From assembly GCA_905210485.1 (NCBI GenBank), contig CAJLXA010000062.1, positions 1-7,318 of the forward strand: 7,318 bases of DNA, given 5' to 3'. Shown in pieces: positions 1-5,950 of the stretch (the stretch's first letter is position 1; each line of letters begins with the position of its first letter). A model generated the notes under the pieces. That model worked only from the letters and a program-made list of their open reading frames with translations, ran no database searches and had not been told where the DNA came from. The translations under genes and the position numbers were made by a program. The DNA is from an uncultured Eubacteriales bacterium. GTDB taxonomy: Bacteria; Bacillota; Clostridia; Oscillospirales; CAG-272.

Positions 1-315
1 AGAGGACGTATGCATCACCACCTGGGCTGCGTTCAGGGAAACGGCAGGTACTCCCAGGCTGCTCATGGCCATCGCCATCAGCGCAACCGATACCTGTTCT
101 CCGGTTACTAATAACATATCCAGTTCCCGTTTAGGCGGGTTGGGGTTGATCTCATGTGCTTTGGCGATCAGACCGTCTGTGGTCTTACCCATAGCTGACA
201 GGACAACAACCACATCATTGCCTTTCTCATAATCCTCAATACAGCGTCTTGCCACATTGAAGATCCGTTCCTTGTCTGCCACGGAACTTCCGCCAAATTT
301 CTTTACTACTAACAT
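1..315 (-). CDS. lysC: Aspartate kinase, N-terminal 105 codons (cut by window edge)
   Basis: Aspartokinase phosphorylates L-aspartate, the first step of the Lys/Thr/Met pathway, in the cytoplasm. The frame is open from an ATG at 315-313 to position 1. It begins with the family hallmark KKFGGSSVA (residues 5-13, the amino acid kinase nucleotide-binding K-F-G-G). It continues with VVVVLSAMGKTTDGL and MLLVTGEQVS, both typical of aspartokinases. The catalytic C-terminal part and the ACT regulatory domains lie outside the window, so the isoform (Lys- or Thr-sensitive) cannot be told. An AGAGGAG ribosome binding site lies at 334-328, about 12 bases before the ATG. It lies 92 bases downstream of hom on the same strand with no terminator between, so co-transcription is likely. 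The assignment rests on motifs read by eye. Confidence 0.94.
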   Translation of the reverse strand, partial: MLVVKKFGGSSVADKERIFNVARRCIEDYEKGNDVVVVLSAMGKTTDGLIAKAHEINPNPPKRELDMLLVTGEQVSVALMAMAMSSLGVPAVSLNAAQVVMHTSS

Positions 316-344
316 ATTGTCAAAAAGCTCCTCTATCTATATTC

Positions 345-368
345 CATCTGCTCAGCCTTTTGCAGATG
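345..368 (-). other. Small stem-loop between hom and lysC
   Basis: CATCTGC (345-351) and GCAGATG (362-368) form a perfect 7-bp stem around a 10-base loop in the hom-lysC gap. No T run follows on the minus strand, so it is not a convincing terminator. It may be a processing or stability element, or chance. The rest of the 92-base gap holds only the lysC ribosome binding site. Confidence 0.35.
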
Positions 369-407
369 CGGCAAAATCCATTCCTGACCTACTTTCTCCA
401 TGGGATT

Positions 408-1634
408 TTATGCTTCCGCGCGGATCACCTGAAGAACTTTGCCATCGGCAGCCTCAAAAGCAGCTTTTGCATCCCGGAACCGCTTCTCATTCAGCACCTC
501 TGTTAAAAGAGCAAATTCATCTGCTCCTTCTAAGGTAATAACCTTACAGGTTCCAAAAAGCTCCTGCAGCTTATCCTTCTGGCTCTCATATACGCCGGAA
601 ATACGCACAAAATACTTATGGCTGGAATCTTCCATCGGCTGGATCACCTGTTTTTCACTGGTCCATCCCAGCGGAATATTGTGATGTAAGTTCTTTGCCT
701 CTTCTATAATATCTGCTACCACTGCGCTGGCTGTCGGCAGTTTACCTGCGCCGCTTCCATAGAACATGGAGGTGCCAAGCATATTGCCCTTTACCATAAT
801 GCCGTTAAAAACATCATTCACTGCGTAAAGTGGATGGGACTTACCGATCATCAATGGAGCGACCCAGGCAAAAACCTGATCCCCATTCATACGGCTGGTT
901 CCAAACAGCTTAATGGAAGTTCCCATTTTATCTGCATATTTAAAATCAACATCGGTGATTTTTGTGATTCCTTCTGTCTGGATATCCTCAAAATCCACTT
1001 CTTTTCCGGTTGCCATGGCAGTTAAAATTGCAATCTTACGGCAGGTATCATATCCTTCCACATCTGCTTCAGGATTACGCTCCGCATAGCCCAGCTCCTG
1101 TGCCTCCTTCAGGACTGCGTCAAAGGATGCACCTTCCTTATCCATCTTCGTCAGGATAAAGTTCGTGGTACCATTTAAAATTCCGGTGATTTCCTGAATC
1201 TGTTCACCCATCAGGCACTCGTATAATGGACGGATGATCGGAATTCCTCCACCGACACTAGCCTCAAACTGGAAGTTTACCTGTTTTTCTCTTGCAATAG
1301 CAAGCAGTTCGGTTCCATGAGCTGCTACCAGGGCCTTATTGGAAGTCACTACATTCTTTCCGGCTTCCAGACAGGTCTTAACAAATGGATAGGCCGGATT
1401 TAATCCTCCCATGGTTTCTACTACGATCTGAACCTCCGGGTCATCTGCGATCACCTGGAAATCATGCACGATCTTGTCCTCTACCGGAGAACCCGGAAAA
1501 TCCCGTAAATCCAGGATATATTTCACCTGGACTTCCTGTCCAACATTGGCTGCGATCTTATCTCTGTTACCTGTTAATACCTCATAGACACCAGATCCGA
1601 TGGTGCCGTATCCCATAATTGCAACTTTGATCAT
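408..1634 (-). CDS. hom: Homoserine dehydrogenase
   Basis: This enzyme reduces aspartate-semialdehyde to homoserine with NAD(P)H, at the branch to Thr and Met. It has 408 residues. A Rossmann nucleotide-binding loop G8-Y-G10-T-I-G13 lies at the N-terminus. TSNKALVAAHG (97-107) and EASVGGGIPI (124-133) are family blocks, followed by GILNGTTNFIL (151-161). The family signature runs from A178 to K200 and contains E185, D191, D196 and K200. These have the same spacing as the yeast active-site residues E208, D214, D219 and K223. The last ~65 residues (from YFVRISGVYE) look like an ACT-type regulatory domain, which in this family usually gives threonine feedback, so allosteric control is inferred. 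The length is slightly below the ~430 typical of Bacillus. The ATG is 6 bases after the stop of the ACT gene, and the ribosome binding site (AGGGAG) overlaps that gene's end, indicating translational coupling. Confidence 0.97.
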   Translation of the reverse strand: MIKVAIMGYGTIGSGVYEVLTGNRDKIAANVGQEVQVKYILDLRDFPGSPVEDKIVHDFQVIADDPEVQIVVETMGGLNPAYPFVKTCLEAGKNVVTSNKALVAAHGTELLAIAREKQVNFQFEASVGGGIPIIRPLYECLMGEQIQEITGILNGTTNFILTKMDKEGASFDAVLKEAQELGYAERNPEADVEGYDTCRKIAILTAMATGKEVDFEDIQTEGITKITDVDFKYADKMGTSIKLFGTSRMNGDQVFAWVAPLMIGKSHPLYAVNDVFNGIMVKGNMLGTSMFYGSGAGKLPTASAVVADIIEEAKNLHHNIPLGWTSEKQVIQPMEDSSHKYFVRISGVYESQKDKLQELFGTCKVITLEGADEFALLTEVLNEKRFRDAKAAFEAADGKVLQVIRAEA

Positions 1635-1640
1635 GTCTTC

Positions 1641-2081
1641 TCACTCCCTGGCTAAGATTTTTACGTAATGGATTCCCTTCATCATCTCGATCTCTTCCAC
1701 CATGTTCGAAACATCTCCGGTATCAGACAGCACCTCGACACTTAAGGTCAGGGTTGCTACACCGTTGACTGGAATACTCTGGTGGATAGTCAGGATGTTC
1801 GCCTTGTAAACAGCCACAATATGGAGAAGGTCTGACAAAAGCCCTGGCTCATCGTCCATCTGGGTCACAAAGGTTACGGTTTTTCCCTTGGCATTATCAT
1901 AGAATGGGAAAATATCGTCTTTGTACTTATAGAAGGAGCTTCGGCTGATTCCTACTGCTTCCGTCGCTTCCTGTACCGTGATCACCCGTTCCGATTCCAG
2001 AAGTTTTTTGGCCTCTACTACCTTTAAGAGCACCTCCGGCACTGCTTTTTTCTTTACCACATAGTACTTTGTATTATCCAT
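1641..2081 (-). CDS. ACT domain protein, PheB/UPF0735 type
   Basis: A 146-residue cytoplasmic protein. Residues ~1-60 contain a short helical stretch with a helix-turn-helix-like motif (VITVQEATEAVGISRSSFYKY). Residues ~68-146 form an ACT domain, the small ligand-binding fold of amino acid enzymes (TFVTQMDDEPGLLSDLLHIV, then an NILTIHQSIPVNG strand-turn). This arrangement matches the UPF0735/PheB family, whose Bacillus member is encoded beside pheA. The molecular role of the family is not firmly established. Its place directly before hom and lysC suggests it senses or modulates aspartate-family amino acid synthesis; that is inference. The start is ATG at 2081 with AGAGGAG at 2093-2087, 5 bases upstream. 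The first 8 bases overlap the 3' end of prfB. Codon style matches hom and lysC, not prfB. Confidence 0.9.
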   Translation of the reverse strand: MDNTKYYVVKKKAVPEVLLKVVEAKKLLESERVITVQEATEAVGISRSSFYKYKDDIFPFYDNAKGKTVTFVTQMDDEPGLLSDLLHIVAVYKANILTIHQSIPVNGVATLTLSVEVLSDTGDVSNMVEEIEMMKGIHYVKILARE

Positions 2082-3186
2082 TGTTACTCCTCTGTTTCAG
2101 ATAAGCATTGATAAATCCGTCAATATCGCCGTCCATCACGGCGGAAACATTGCCGCTTTCATAGCCGGTACGCGTATCTTTCACAAGCGTGTACGGCATG
2201 AATACATAACTGCGGATCTGCGATCCCCATTCGATGTTGGCTTTGTTCCCCTGAATATCCTCAATGCGATCAAGTTTTTCTTTCATCTTGATCTCCATCA
2301 GTTTGGACTTCAGCATGTGGAGGGCGGTTTCCTTATTCTGCGTCTGGCTTCGTTCGGTCTGACAGCCGACGACAATACCGGTCGGAATATGCAGAATACG
2401 AATGGCCGAATCGGTCTTGTTGATATGCTGACCGCCGGCACCGCTCGAACGGTGCGCCGTCACTTCGATATCTTCGGGGCGTATTTCGATCGTGTCGTCA
2501 TCCTCAAACTCGGGCATAACCTCGATTGAAGCAAAGGAGGTCTGTCGTCTGCCGGACGCGTCAAAAGGAGAAACGCGGACAAGACGGTGCACGCCGTTCT
2601 CACTCTTCAGAAAGCCGTATGCATTCAATCCCTCGATCATAATGGTCGCGCTCTTGATACCGGCCTCGTCACCGTCCAACCAATCAAGCAGTTTAACGGT
2701 GTAACCATGGCGTTCGCCCCAACGTGTATAAAGACGATAAAGCATAGAGGCCCAGTCCTGCGCTTCGGTACCTCCGGCACCGGGGTGGAACGAAAGGATC
2801 GCGTTATTCTTGTCGTAAGGGCCAGAAAGAAGCGTTTCGATACGGAGACGTTCGGCCTCTTCCTTTACAAACGCAACCTCGGCATTGACCTCGTCCACAC
2901 AACTGTCGTCCTCTTCCTCGATCGCCATTTCAATCAGAACCAGCGCGTCGGACATCCGGCGCGTAAGATTTTCATATTCTTCTACCTGCGTTTTCATTTC
3001 CTTGATCTCACGCAGAACTTTTGCGCTGTTTTTCTGATCCGACCAGAAACTTTCGATAAACGTCTGCTTCTCCAGTTCCGCGGTTTTTTCTTTCAGGTAG
3101 TCGATTTTCAGGGCGCTGCGCAGATCGTCAACGGAATCCTGCATACCGAGAAGCTCGCGCTTCGCCTCTTCCAAAGCAATAATCAA
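2074..3186 (-). CDS. prfB: Peptide chain release factor 2 (RF2)
   Basis: RF2 recognises UGA and UAA stop codons in the ribosomal A site and triggers peptide release. At 370 residues it has the usual length. An N-terminal helical domain (~1-110) precedes the core. The tripeptide anticodon S206-P207-F208 (in RVSPFDASGRRQTSF) is the RF2-specific stop-recognition motif; RF1 has PxT. G251-G252-Q253 in SSGAGGQHINKTDSA is the catalytic loop at the peptidyl transferase centre. The start is TTG at 3186-3184: the frame has an upstream stop at 3208-3210 and no ATG in between, and GGAGG lies 9 bases upstream. The usual prfB autoregulatory +1 frameshift is absent; the frame runs straight through the equivalent site (codons 26-27, CTG AAA). 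The C-terminus (KQRSNNG) is encoded by the ribosome binding site and start of the next gene, so those last residues may not be native. Confidence 0.97.
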   Translation of the reverse strand: MIIALEEAKRELLGMQDSVDDLRSALKIDYLKEKTAELEKQTFIESFWSDQKNSAKVLREIKEMKTQVEEYENLTRRMSDALVLIEMAIEEEDDSCVDEVNAEVAFVKEEAERLRIETLLSGPYDKNNAILSFHPGAGGTEAQDWASMLYRLYTRWGERHGYTVKLLDWLDGDEAGIKSATIMIEGLNAYGFLKSENGVHRLVRVSPFDASGRRQTSFASIEVMPEFEDDDTIEIRPEDIEVTAHRSSGAGGQHINKTDSAIRILHIPTGIVVGCQTERSQTQNKETALHMLKSKLMEIKMKEKLDRIEDIQGNKANIEWGSQIRSYVFMPYTLVKDTRTGYESGNVSAVMDGDIDGFINAYLKQRSNNG

Positions 3187-3227
3187 ACGGGAATACCTCC
3201 AGACTGTTCATACAACATTTACATTAT

Positions 3228-3257
3228 AATATACCACATTCCGGTGTATAAAGTCAA
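3228..3257 (-). promoter_or_regulatory. Probable sigma-A promoter of prfB
   Basis: Read on the minus strand, TTGACT (3257-3252) is followed after 18 bases by TATATT (3233-3228), preceded by TGG as an extended -10. The predicted start near 3221 gives a leader of about 35 bases to the TTG start. It is the best promoter-like match in the gap, but it was found by eye and its -10 is imperfect. Confidence 0.55.
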
Positions 3258-3435
3258 TAGACGACAAAAACATTCTGAATATTTTTGTTCATATGTAAAT
3301 GAAACTGTACATTTTACGCGAATATGCACTATAAAAAATCGTTTGTCCGTTGCGATCTTAGAAAAAAACCGGAAAGCGACGGATAGCGGCGCCCGCCTTC
3401 GGTACCTCCGATTTTATGTTTTTTCAAAAAAACTA
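3258..3435. other. Divergent intergenic spacer, no gene seen
   Basis: This AT-rich spacer separates the prfB promoter from the T-box promoter, so the two transcripts diverge. No reading frame with a ribosome binding site is visible. A weak hairpin can be drawn from CCGTTGC (near 3346) and GCGACGG (near 3376) with one wobble pair. No operator could be recognised. Confidence 0.5.
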
Positions 3436-3464
3436 TTGACAAATTCCCGCCGCCGTGATATACT
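3436..3464 (+). promoter_or_regulatory. Sigma-A promoter of the T-box/trpXYZ unit
   Basis: A perfect -35 TTGACA (3436-3441) is followed by a 17-base spacer and TATACT (3459-3464), one base from the consensus -10. The transcription start should lie near 3471, immediately before the T-box Stem I. The near-consensus sequence suggests strong constitutive initiation with control left to attenuation. Confidence 0.9.
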
Positions 3465-3701
3465 GCAGTAAACCGTTGATGAAGGGTAAGTAGGTTGTGC
3501 CACTTTTCGCAAAGAGAGCCGCAGGCGGTGAGATTGCGGCGGAAAAGACAGAACCGAATGGACTTCTGAGGGCAATCGGAAACAAAACAACAGGCACTAT
3601 GCTTTTATTGTTTTGCGGTATGTGCGCCGGAGTATGACTCTCCGTAACGAAAAGTCTGCATATGCAGGTATGCGCAAAGGTGGGCGCAAAAGCGCCAAGC
3701 A

Positions 3702-3732
3702 GGGTGGTACCGCAGGATTATTTTCCTGTCCC
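3702..3732 (+). promoter_or_regulatory. T-box antiterminator with UGGN bulge
   Basis: GGG (3702-3704) pairs with CCC (3730-3732), and GCAGGA (3712-3717) pairs with TCCTGT (3724-3729, one G-U pair). This leaves the canonical 7-base bulge UGGUACC (3705-3711) that captures the NCCA end of uncharged tRNA. The variable base is U (3708). The 3' strand is shared with the terminator at 3725-3756, so the two folds are mutually exclusive. Confidence 0.88.
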
Positions 3733-3764
3733 GGCAATGAGAATTGCAGGGGCAGGATTTTTGT
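3725..3764 (+). terminator. T-box-controlled intrinsic terminator
   Basis: CCTGTCCC (3725-3732) pairs with GGGGCAGG (3749-3756, one wobble). The stem is extended by GCAAT/ATTGC (3734-3738 with 3743-3747) around a 4-base loop. ATTTTTGTTTT follows. It forms when charged tRNA-Trp prevents antitermination. Confidence 0.9.
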
Positions 3765-3780
3765 TTTCAAGGAGGTTTTT

Positions 3781-3882
3781 ATGTTTCTTCTCGTAAAAAA
3801 GTGGCGCGCGGCGCCGATTACTTGTTTTTCATTTCACCTCCCTTTTCCGAACGGCTTTTATGTGTCCCGATCTCTACTTTAG
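3781..3882 (+). CDS. Candidate 33-residue small ORF in the trpX leader
   Basis: A short frame starts 17 bases after the terminator T-run. It has a perfect AAGGAGG (3769-3775) 5 bases before its ATG and ends at TAG (3880-3882). The peptide begins MFLLVKKWRAAP and has one Trp codon (codon 8, 3802-3804). It is basic at the N-terminus and moderately hydrophobic, with no domain I recognise. The Trp codon abuts a perfect hairpin GGCGC-GCG-GCGCC (3803-3815). Its ribosome binding site is stronger than that of trpX 55 bases further on, and it would be translated only when the T-box reads through. It could be a leader peptide, a small transporter partner, or a chance frame behind an orphan ribosome binding site. 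No homology evidence is available here. Confidence 0.4.
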   Translation: MFLLVKKWRAAPITCFSFHLPFPNGFYVSRSLL

Positions 3883-3910
3883 ATTATTTTAAGAAAAATT
3901 ATTTTAAGAA
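3883..3910 (+). repeat. 13-bp tandem-like direct repeat upstream of trpX
   Basis: ATTATTTTAAGAA occurs twice, at 3883-3895 and 3898-3910, separated by 2 bases. The repeat is AT-rich and sits between the small ORF stop and the trpX ribosome binding site. It may be an unstructured translation enhancer, a protein-binding site, or simple slippage. Confidence 0.85.
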
Positions 3911-3936
3911 TTCAAAATCAAGAAAGGACTACCGTC

Positions 3937-4962
3937 ATGAAAAAAATTGTTGCTTTTCTTCTTATATGCGTTCTCTCCGCCGCTATGCTTCTCGGCCTCG
4001 CTTCCTGCGGCACCGATAACAGCACCTATACGATCGGTATCTGTAATTATGTAAGCGACGCTTCTCTGAATCAGATCGTTTCCAATATTGAATCGCGCCT
4101 CAAAACCATCGCCTCCGAAAAAAATGTCAAAATCAATATCGTCATAAAAAACGCGGAGTTGGACGCCACCGTCATGAACCAGATCATCGCCGGATTCATC
4201 ACCGACCATGTTGATCTTATGATCGGTGTGGCCACGCCGGTTGCCATGGCGATGCAGTCTGCTGCCGAAGAGACCGACATTCCCGTTCTCTTCTCCGCCG
4301 TCTCCGACCCTGTTTCCGCGGGACTTGTCGCTTCGCTCACCGCGCCCGGCGCCAATGTCACGGGTACATCGGATTATCTGAACACCGACGCCGTTCTCGA
4401 TCTGATCTTCGCGCAGAATCCGAACGCCGGAAAGATCGGTCTTCTGTATGACGTCGGGCAGGATTCCTCCGCCACCCCCATTGCCAAAGCAAAAGCCTAT
4501 CTCGACCGCAAAGGAATCGCGTATGTAGAGCGCACGGGCAGAACCGCCGATGAAGTGGCTCTTGCCGCACAGGCTCTGGTCTCCGACGGCGTTGACGCCG
4601 TGTTCACACCTACCGACAATACCATTATGAAAGCCGAACTTGCCATTTACGAAACCTTTGCCGACGCGGGAATTCCGCATTACACGGGGGCCGATTCCTT
4701 TGCGCTGAACGGCGCTTTTCTCGGATACGGCGTGGACTATGCGGAACTCGGTATCGAAACAGCCGACATGGCCGCGGAGATCCTTTTTGACAAAAAATCG
4801 CCGGCAACGCTTCCCGTCCGCACTTTTGACAACGGAACAGCCACCATCAATACCGAGATCTGTGAAAAACTCGGATACGATTATGAGGAACTTGTGCGTC
4901 TCTTCACGCCGTACTGTACAAAAATCAAATCCATTACGACCGCCGAAGAATTCGGCAACTGA
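3937..4962 (+). CDS. trpX: TrpX-type ABC transporter substrate-binding lipoprotein
   Basis: This is the extracytoplasmic receptor of the importer, anchored to the outer face of the membrane by lipid. It has 341 residues. The lipoprotein signal peptide has KK at 2-3, a hydrophobic core, and a lipobox LASC with the modified cysteine at C24. The body matches the ABC_sub_bind family (PF04392). Blocks seen include IPVLFSAVSDPVSAGLV (~115-131), GANVTGTSD (~138-146) and, near the C-terminus, HYTGADSFALNGAFLGYGVDY followed by ETADMAAEILF. The start is ATG at 3937 with AAAGGA 8 bases upstream; this is the only start that gives an intact signal peptide. It is first in the trpXYZ order behind a Trp T-box. 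That context, rather than any residue seen in the pocket, supports tryptophan as ligand; an indole or other aromatic ligand remains possible. Confidence 0.92.
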   Translation: MKKIVAFLLICVLSAAMLLGLASCGTDNSTYTIGICNYVSDASLNQIVSNIESRLKTIASEKNVKINIVIKNAELDATVMNQIIAGFITDHVDLMIGVATPVAMAMQSAAEETDIPVLFSAVSDPVSAGLVASLTAPGANVTGTSDYLNTDAVLDLIFAQNPNAGKIGLLYDVGQDSSATPIAKAKAYLDRKGIAYVERTGRTADEVALAAQALVSDGVDAVFTPTDNTIMKAELAIYETFADAGIPHYTGADSFALNGAFLGYGVDYAELGIETADMAAEILFDKKSPATLPVRTFDNGTATINTEICEKLGYDYEELVRLFTPYCTKIKSITTAEEFGN

Positions 4963-4966
4963 CAAA

Positions 4967-5004
4967 ACGGCTGTATAACGCCGTGTATATTTCCCTGTCG
5001 GGGA
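4967..5004 (+). other. Two small hairpins in the trpX-trpY gap
   Basis: ACGGC/GCCGT (4967-4971 with 4980-4984) and TCCC/GGGA (4992-4995 with 5001-5004) lie in the 63-base gap. Neither is followed by a T run. Such structures after a binding-protein gene may stabilise its mRNA and favour receptor over permease. That is inference, and the stems are short. Confidence 0.35.
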
Positions 5005-5025
5005 GTTCAAATACAGGAGTAGTTT

Positions 5026-5946
5026 ATGTCTTCGATTCTCTCACTTACCCAAACGGCGCTGGAAATCGGCCTTATCACCGCGCTGACGGTTCTTGCGCTC
5101 TTTCTCAGTTATTCCATGCTGAACGTCTGCGACCTGTCCACCGACGGTTGTTTTACGCTCGGTGCGGCGGTCGGCGCCGTTGTGGCCATTTCCGGGCATC
5201 CTTATCTTTCTCTGTTCGCCGCCATGGGCGCCGGCATCCTCTCCGGATTTATCACGGCTTTATTGCAAACAAAGATGGGAATAAACAGTCTTCTTGCCGG
5301 CATTATCGTCAACACGGCGCTTTATTCCGTCAATATTGCCATTATGGGCGGTTCTTCTCTGCTCAACATGAATAAAACCGTCACCGTGTTCACAAAAATG
5401 CGCGACCTTCTCGCCGGCACTTTTCTTGCAAAGCAGTCGAAACTGATCCTGGCGGCCGTTGCCGTTCTGCTTGTGGCGGTTCTTCTCGCTCTGTTTTTAA
5501 AAACGCGGCTCGGCCTCGCTGTTCGTGCGACAGGCGACAACCCCGACATGGTGCGCTCGTCGTCCATCAATCCCGTTTTCACCACGATTATCGGGCTTTG
5601 CCTTGCCAACGCCATTACGGCGCTTTCCGGCTGCCTGCTTGCGCAATCGCAGAAATCCGTAAATATCGACATCGGCACCGGCATGGTGACCATTGCTCTC
5701 GCCTCCCTGCTGATCGGAAACGTTTTCTTAGGCAAAAAGAAGATGCCGCTCCGGATCCTCGGAATGGTTCTCGGCGCCTTTGCTTTCCGGCTGATCTACA
5801 CCGTTGCCCTGCGTTTCAACATGCCGGCCTTTATGCTGAAACTGGTTTCTTCCGTCATCGTGGTCGCGGCCATTTCCGGCCCGTATCTGAAACAGCAGTT
5901 CCCGTTGTTCCTGAAAAAAATGCAACGCCGCTCGGAAAGGAGATGA
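5026..5946 (+). CDS. trpY: TrpY-type ABC transporter permease
   Basis: This is the integral membrane subunit forming the substrate channel, with 306 residues. About eight to nine hydrophobic segments are visible, roughly 11-34, 42-57, 60-82, 88-109, 139-158, 183-207, 217-236, 241-262 and 272-289. It belongs to the BPD_transp_2 permease family (branched-chain amino acid/ribose type). The family's cytoplasmic coupling block is seen from R167: RATGDNPDMVRSSSINPVF, followed by LCLANAITALSGCLLAQSQ. The DLSTDGCFTLGAAV block (36-49) is also typical of this branch. The start is ATG at 5026 with AGGAG (5015-5019) 6 bases upstream. Its stop is 4 bases from the trpZ start, so the two are translationally coupled. 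Paired with TrpX and TrpZ it forms the importer, probably as a homodimer because only one permease gene is present. Confidence 0.93.
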   Translation: MSSILSLTQTALEIGLITALTVLALFLSYSMLNVCDLSTDGCFTLGAAVGAVVAISGHPYLSLFAAMGAGILSGFITALLQTKMGINSLLAGIIVNTALYSVNIAIMGGSSLLNMNKTVTVFTKMRDLLAGTFLAKQSKLILAAVAVLLVAVLLALFLKTRLGLAVRATGDNPDMVRSSSINPVFTTIIGLCLANAITALSGCLLAQSQKSVNIDIGTGMVTIALASLLIGNVFLGKKKMPLRILGMVLGAFAFRLIYTVALRFNMPAFMLKLVSSVIVVAAISGPYLKQQFPLFLKKMQRRSERR

Positions 5947-5950
5947 CTTC

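Larger units (their letters stand above)
3471..3764 (+). promoter_or_regulatory. T-box riboswitch leader, tryptophan specifier (UGG)
   Basis: This untranslated leader binds uncharged tRNA and controls premature termination. Stem I can be paired by hand: GAAG (3481-3484) with CTTC (3563-3566) closes the specifier loop. GGTTGTG (3493-3499) pairs with CAGAACC (3549-3555) with one mismatch. CTTTTC (3503-3508) pairs with GAAAAG (3542-3547). GCCGC (3518-3522) pairs with GCGGC (3536-3540). The AGAGAG bulge motif (3513-3518) and GGTGAGA distal loop are present. The specifier loop has the conserved 5' AGTA (3489-3492) opposite 3' GAA-TGG-A (3556-3562), placing UGG (Trp) at 3559-3561. An 8-bp helix CAAAACAA/TTGTTTTG (3583-3590 with 3608-3615) is a likely Stem III. 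The T-box AGGGTGGTACCGC lies at 3701-3713. Low charged tRNA-Trp should switch on the transporter genes downstream. Confidence 0.96.

Noticed and set aside
2587..3471. Plus-strand open frame (294 codons) opposite prfB
   Set aside because: Antisense to the conserved RF2 core, no ribosome binding site, and the tail runs through the intergenic promoters.
3554..3562. Alternative specifiers CCG (Pro) or AUG (Met) in the T-box
   Set aside because: The paired helices above and below the loop fix GAA at 3556-3558 as the conserved loop motif, so the next codon is UGG. CCG lies partly in the upper stem.
3613..3780. Plus-strand frame through the T-box leader in phase with the small ORF
   Set aside because: It crosses the antiterminator and terminator, which are structural RNA. 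Only the part from the ATG at 3781, with its own Shine-Dalgarno, is plausible.
3904..5010. Long minus-strand open frame (368 codons) opposite trpX
   Set aside because: It mirrors the codon phase of trpX, has no recognisable domain or ribosome binding site, is rich in G/R/D, and lies wholly antisense to a clear lipoprotein gene.
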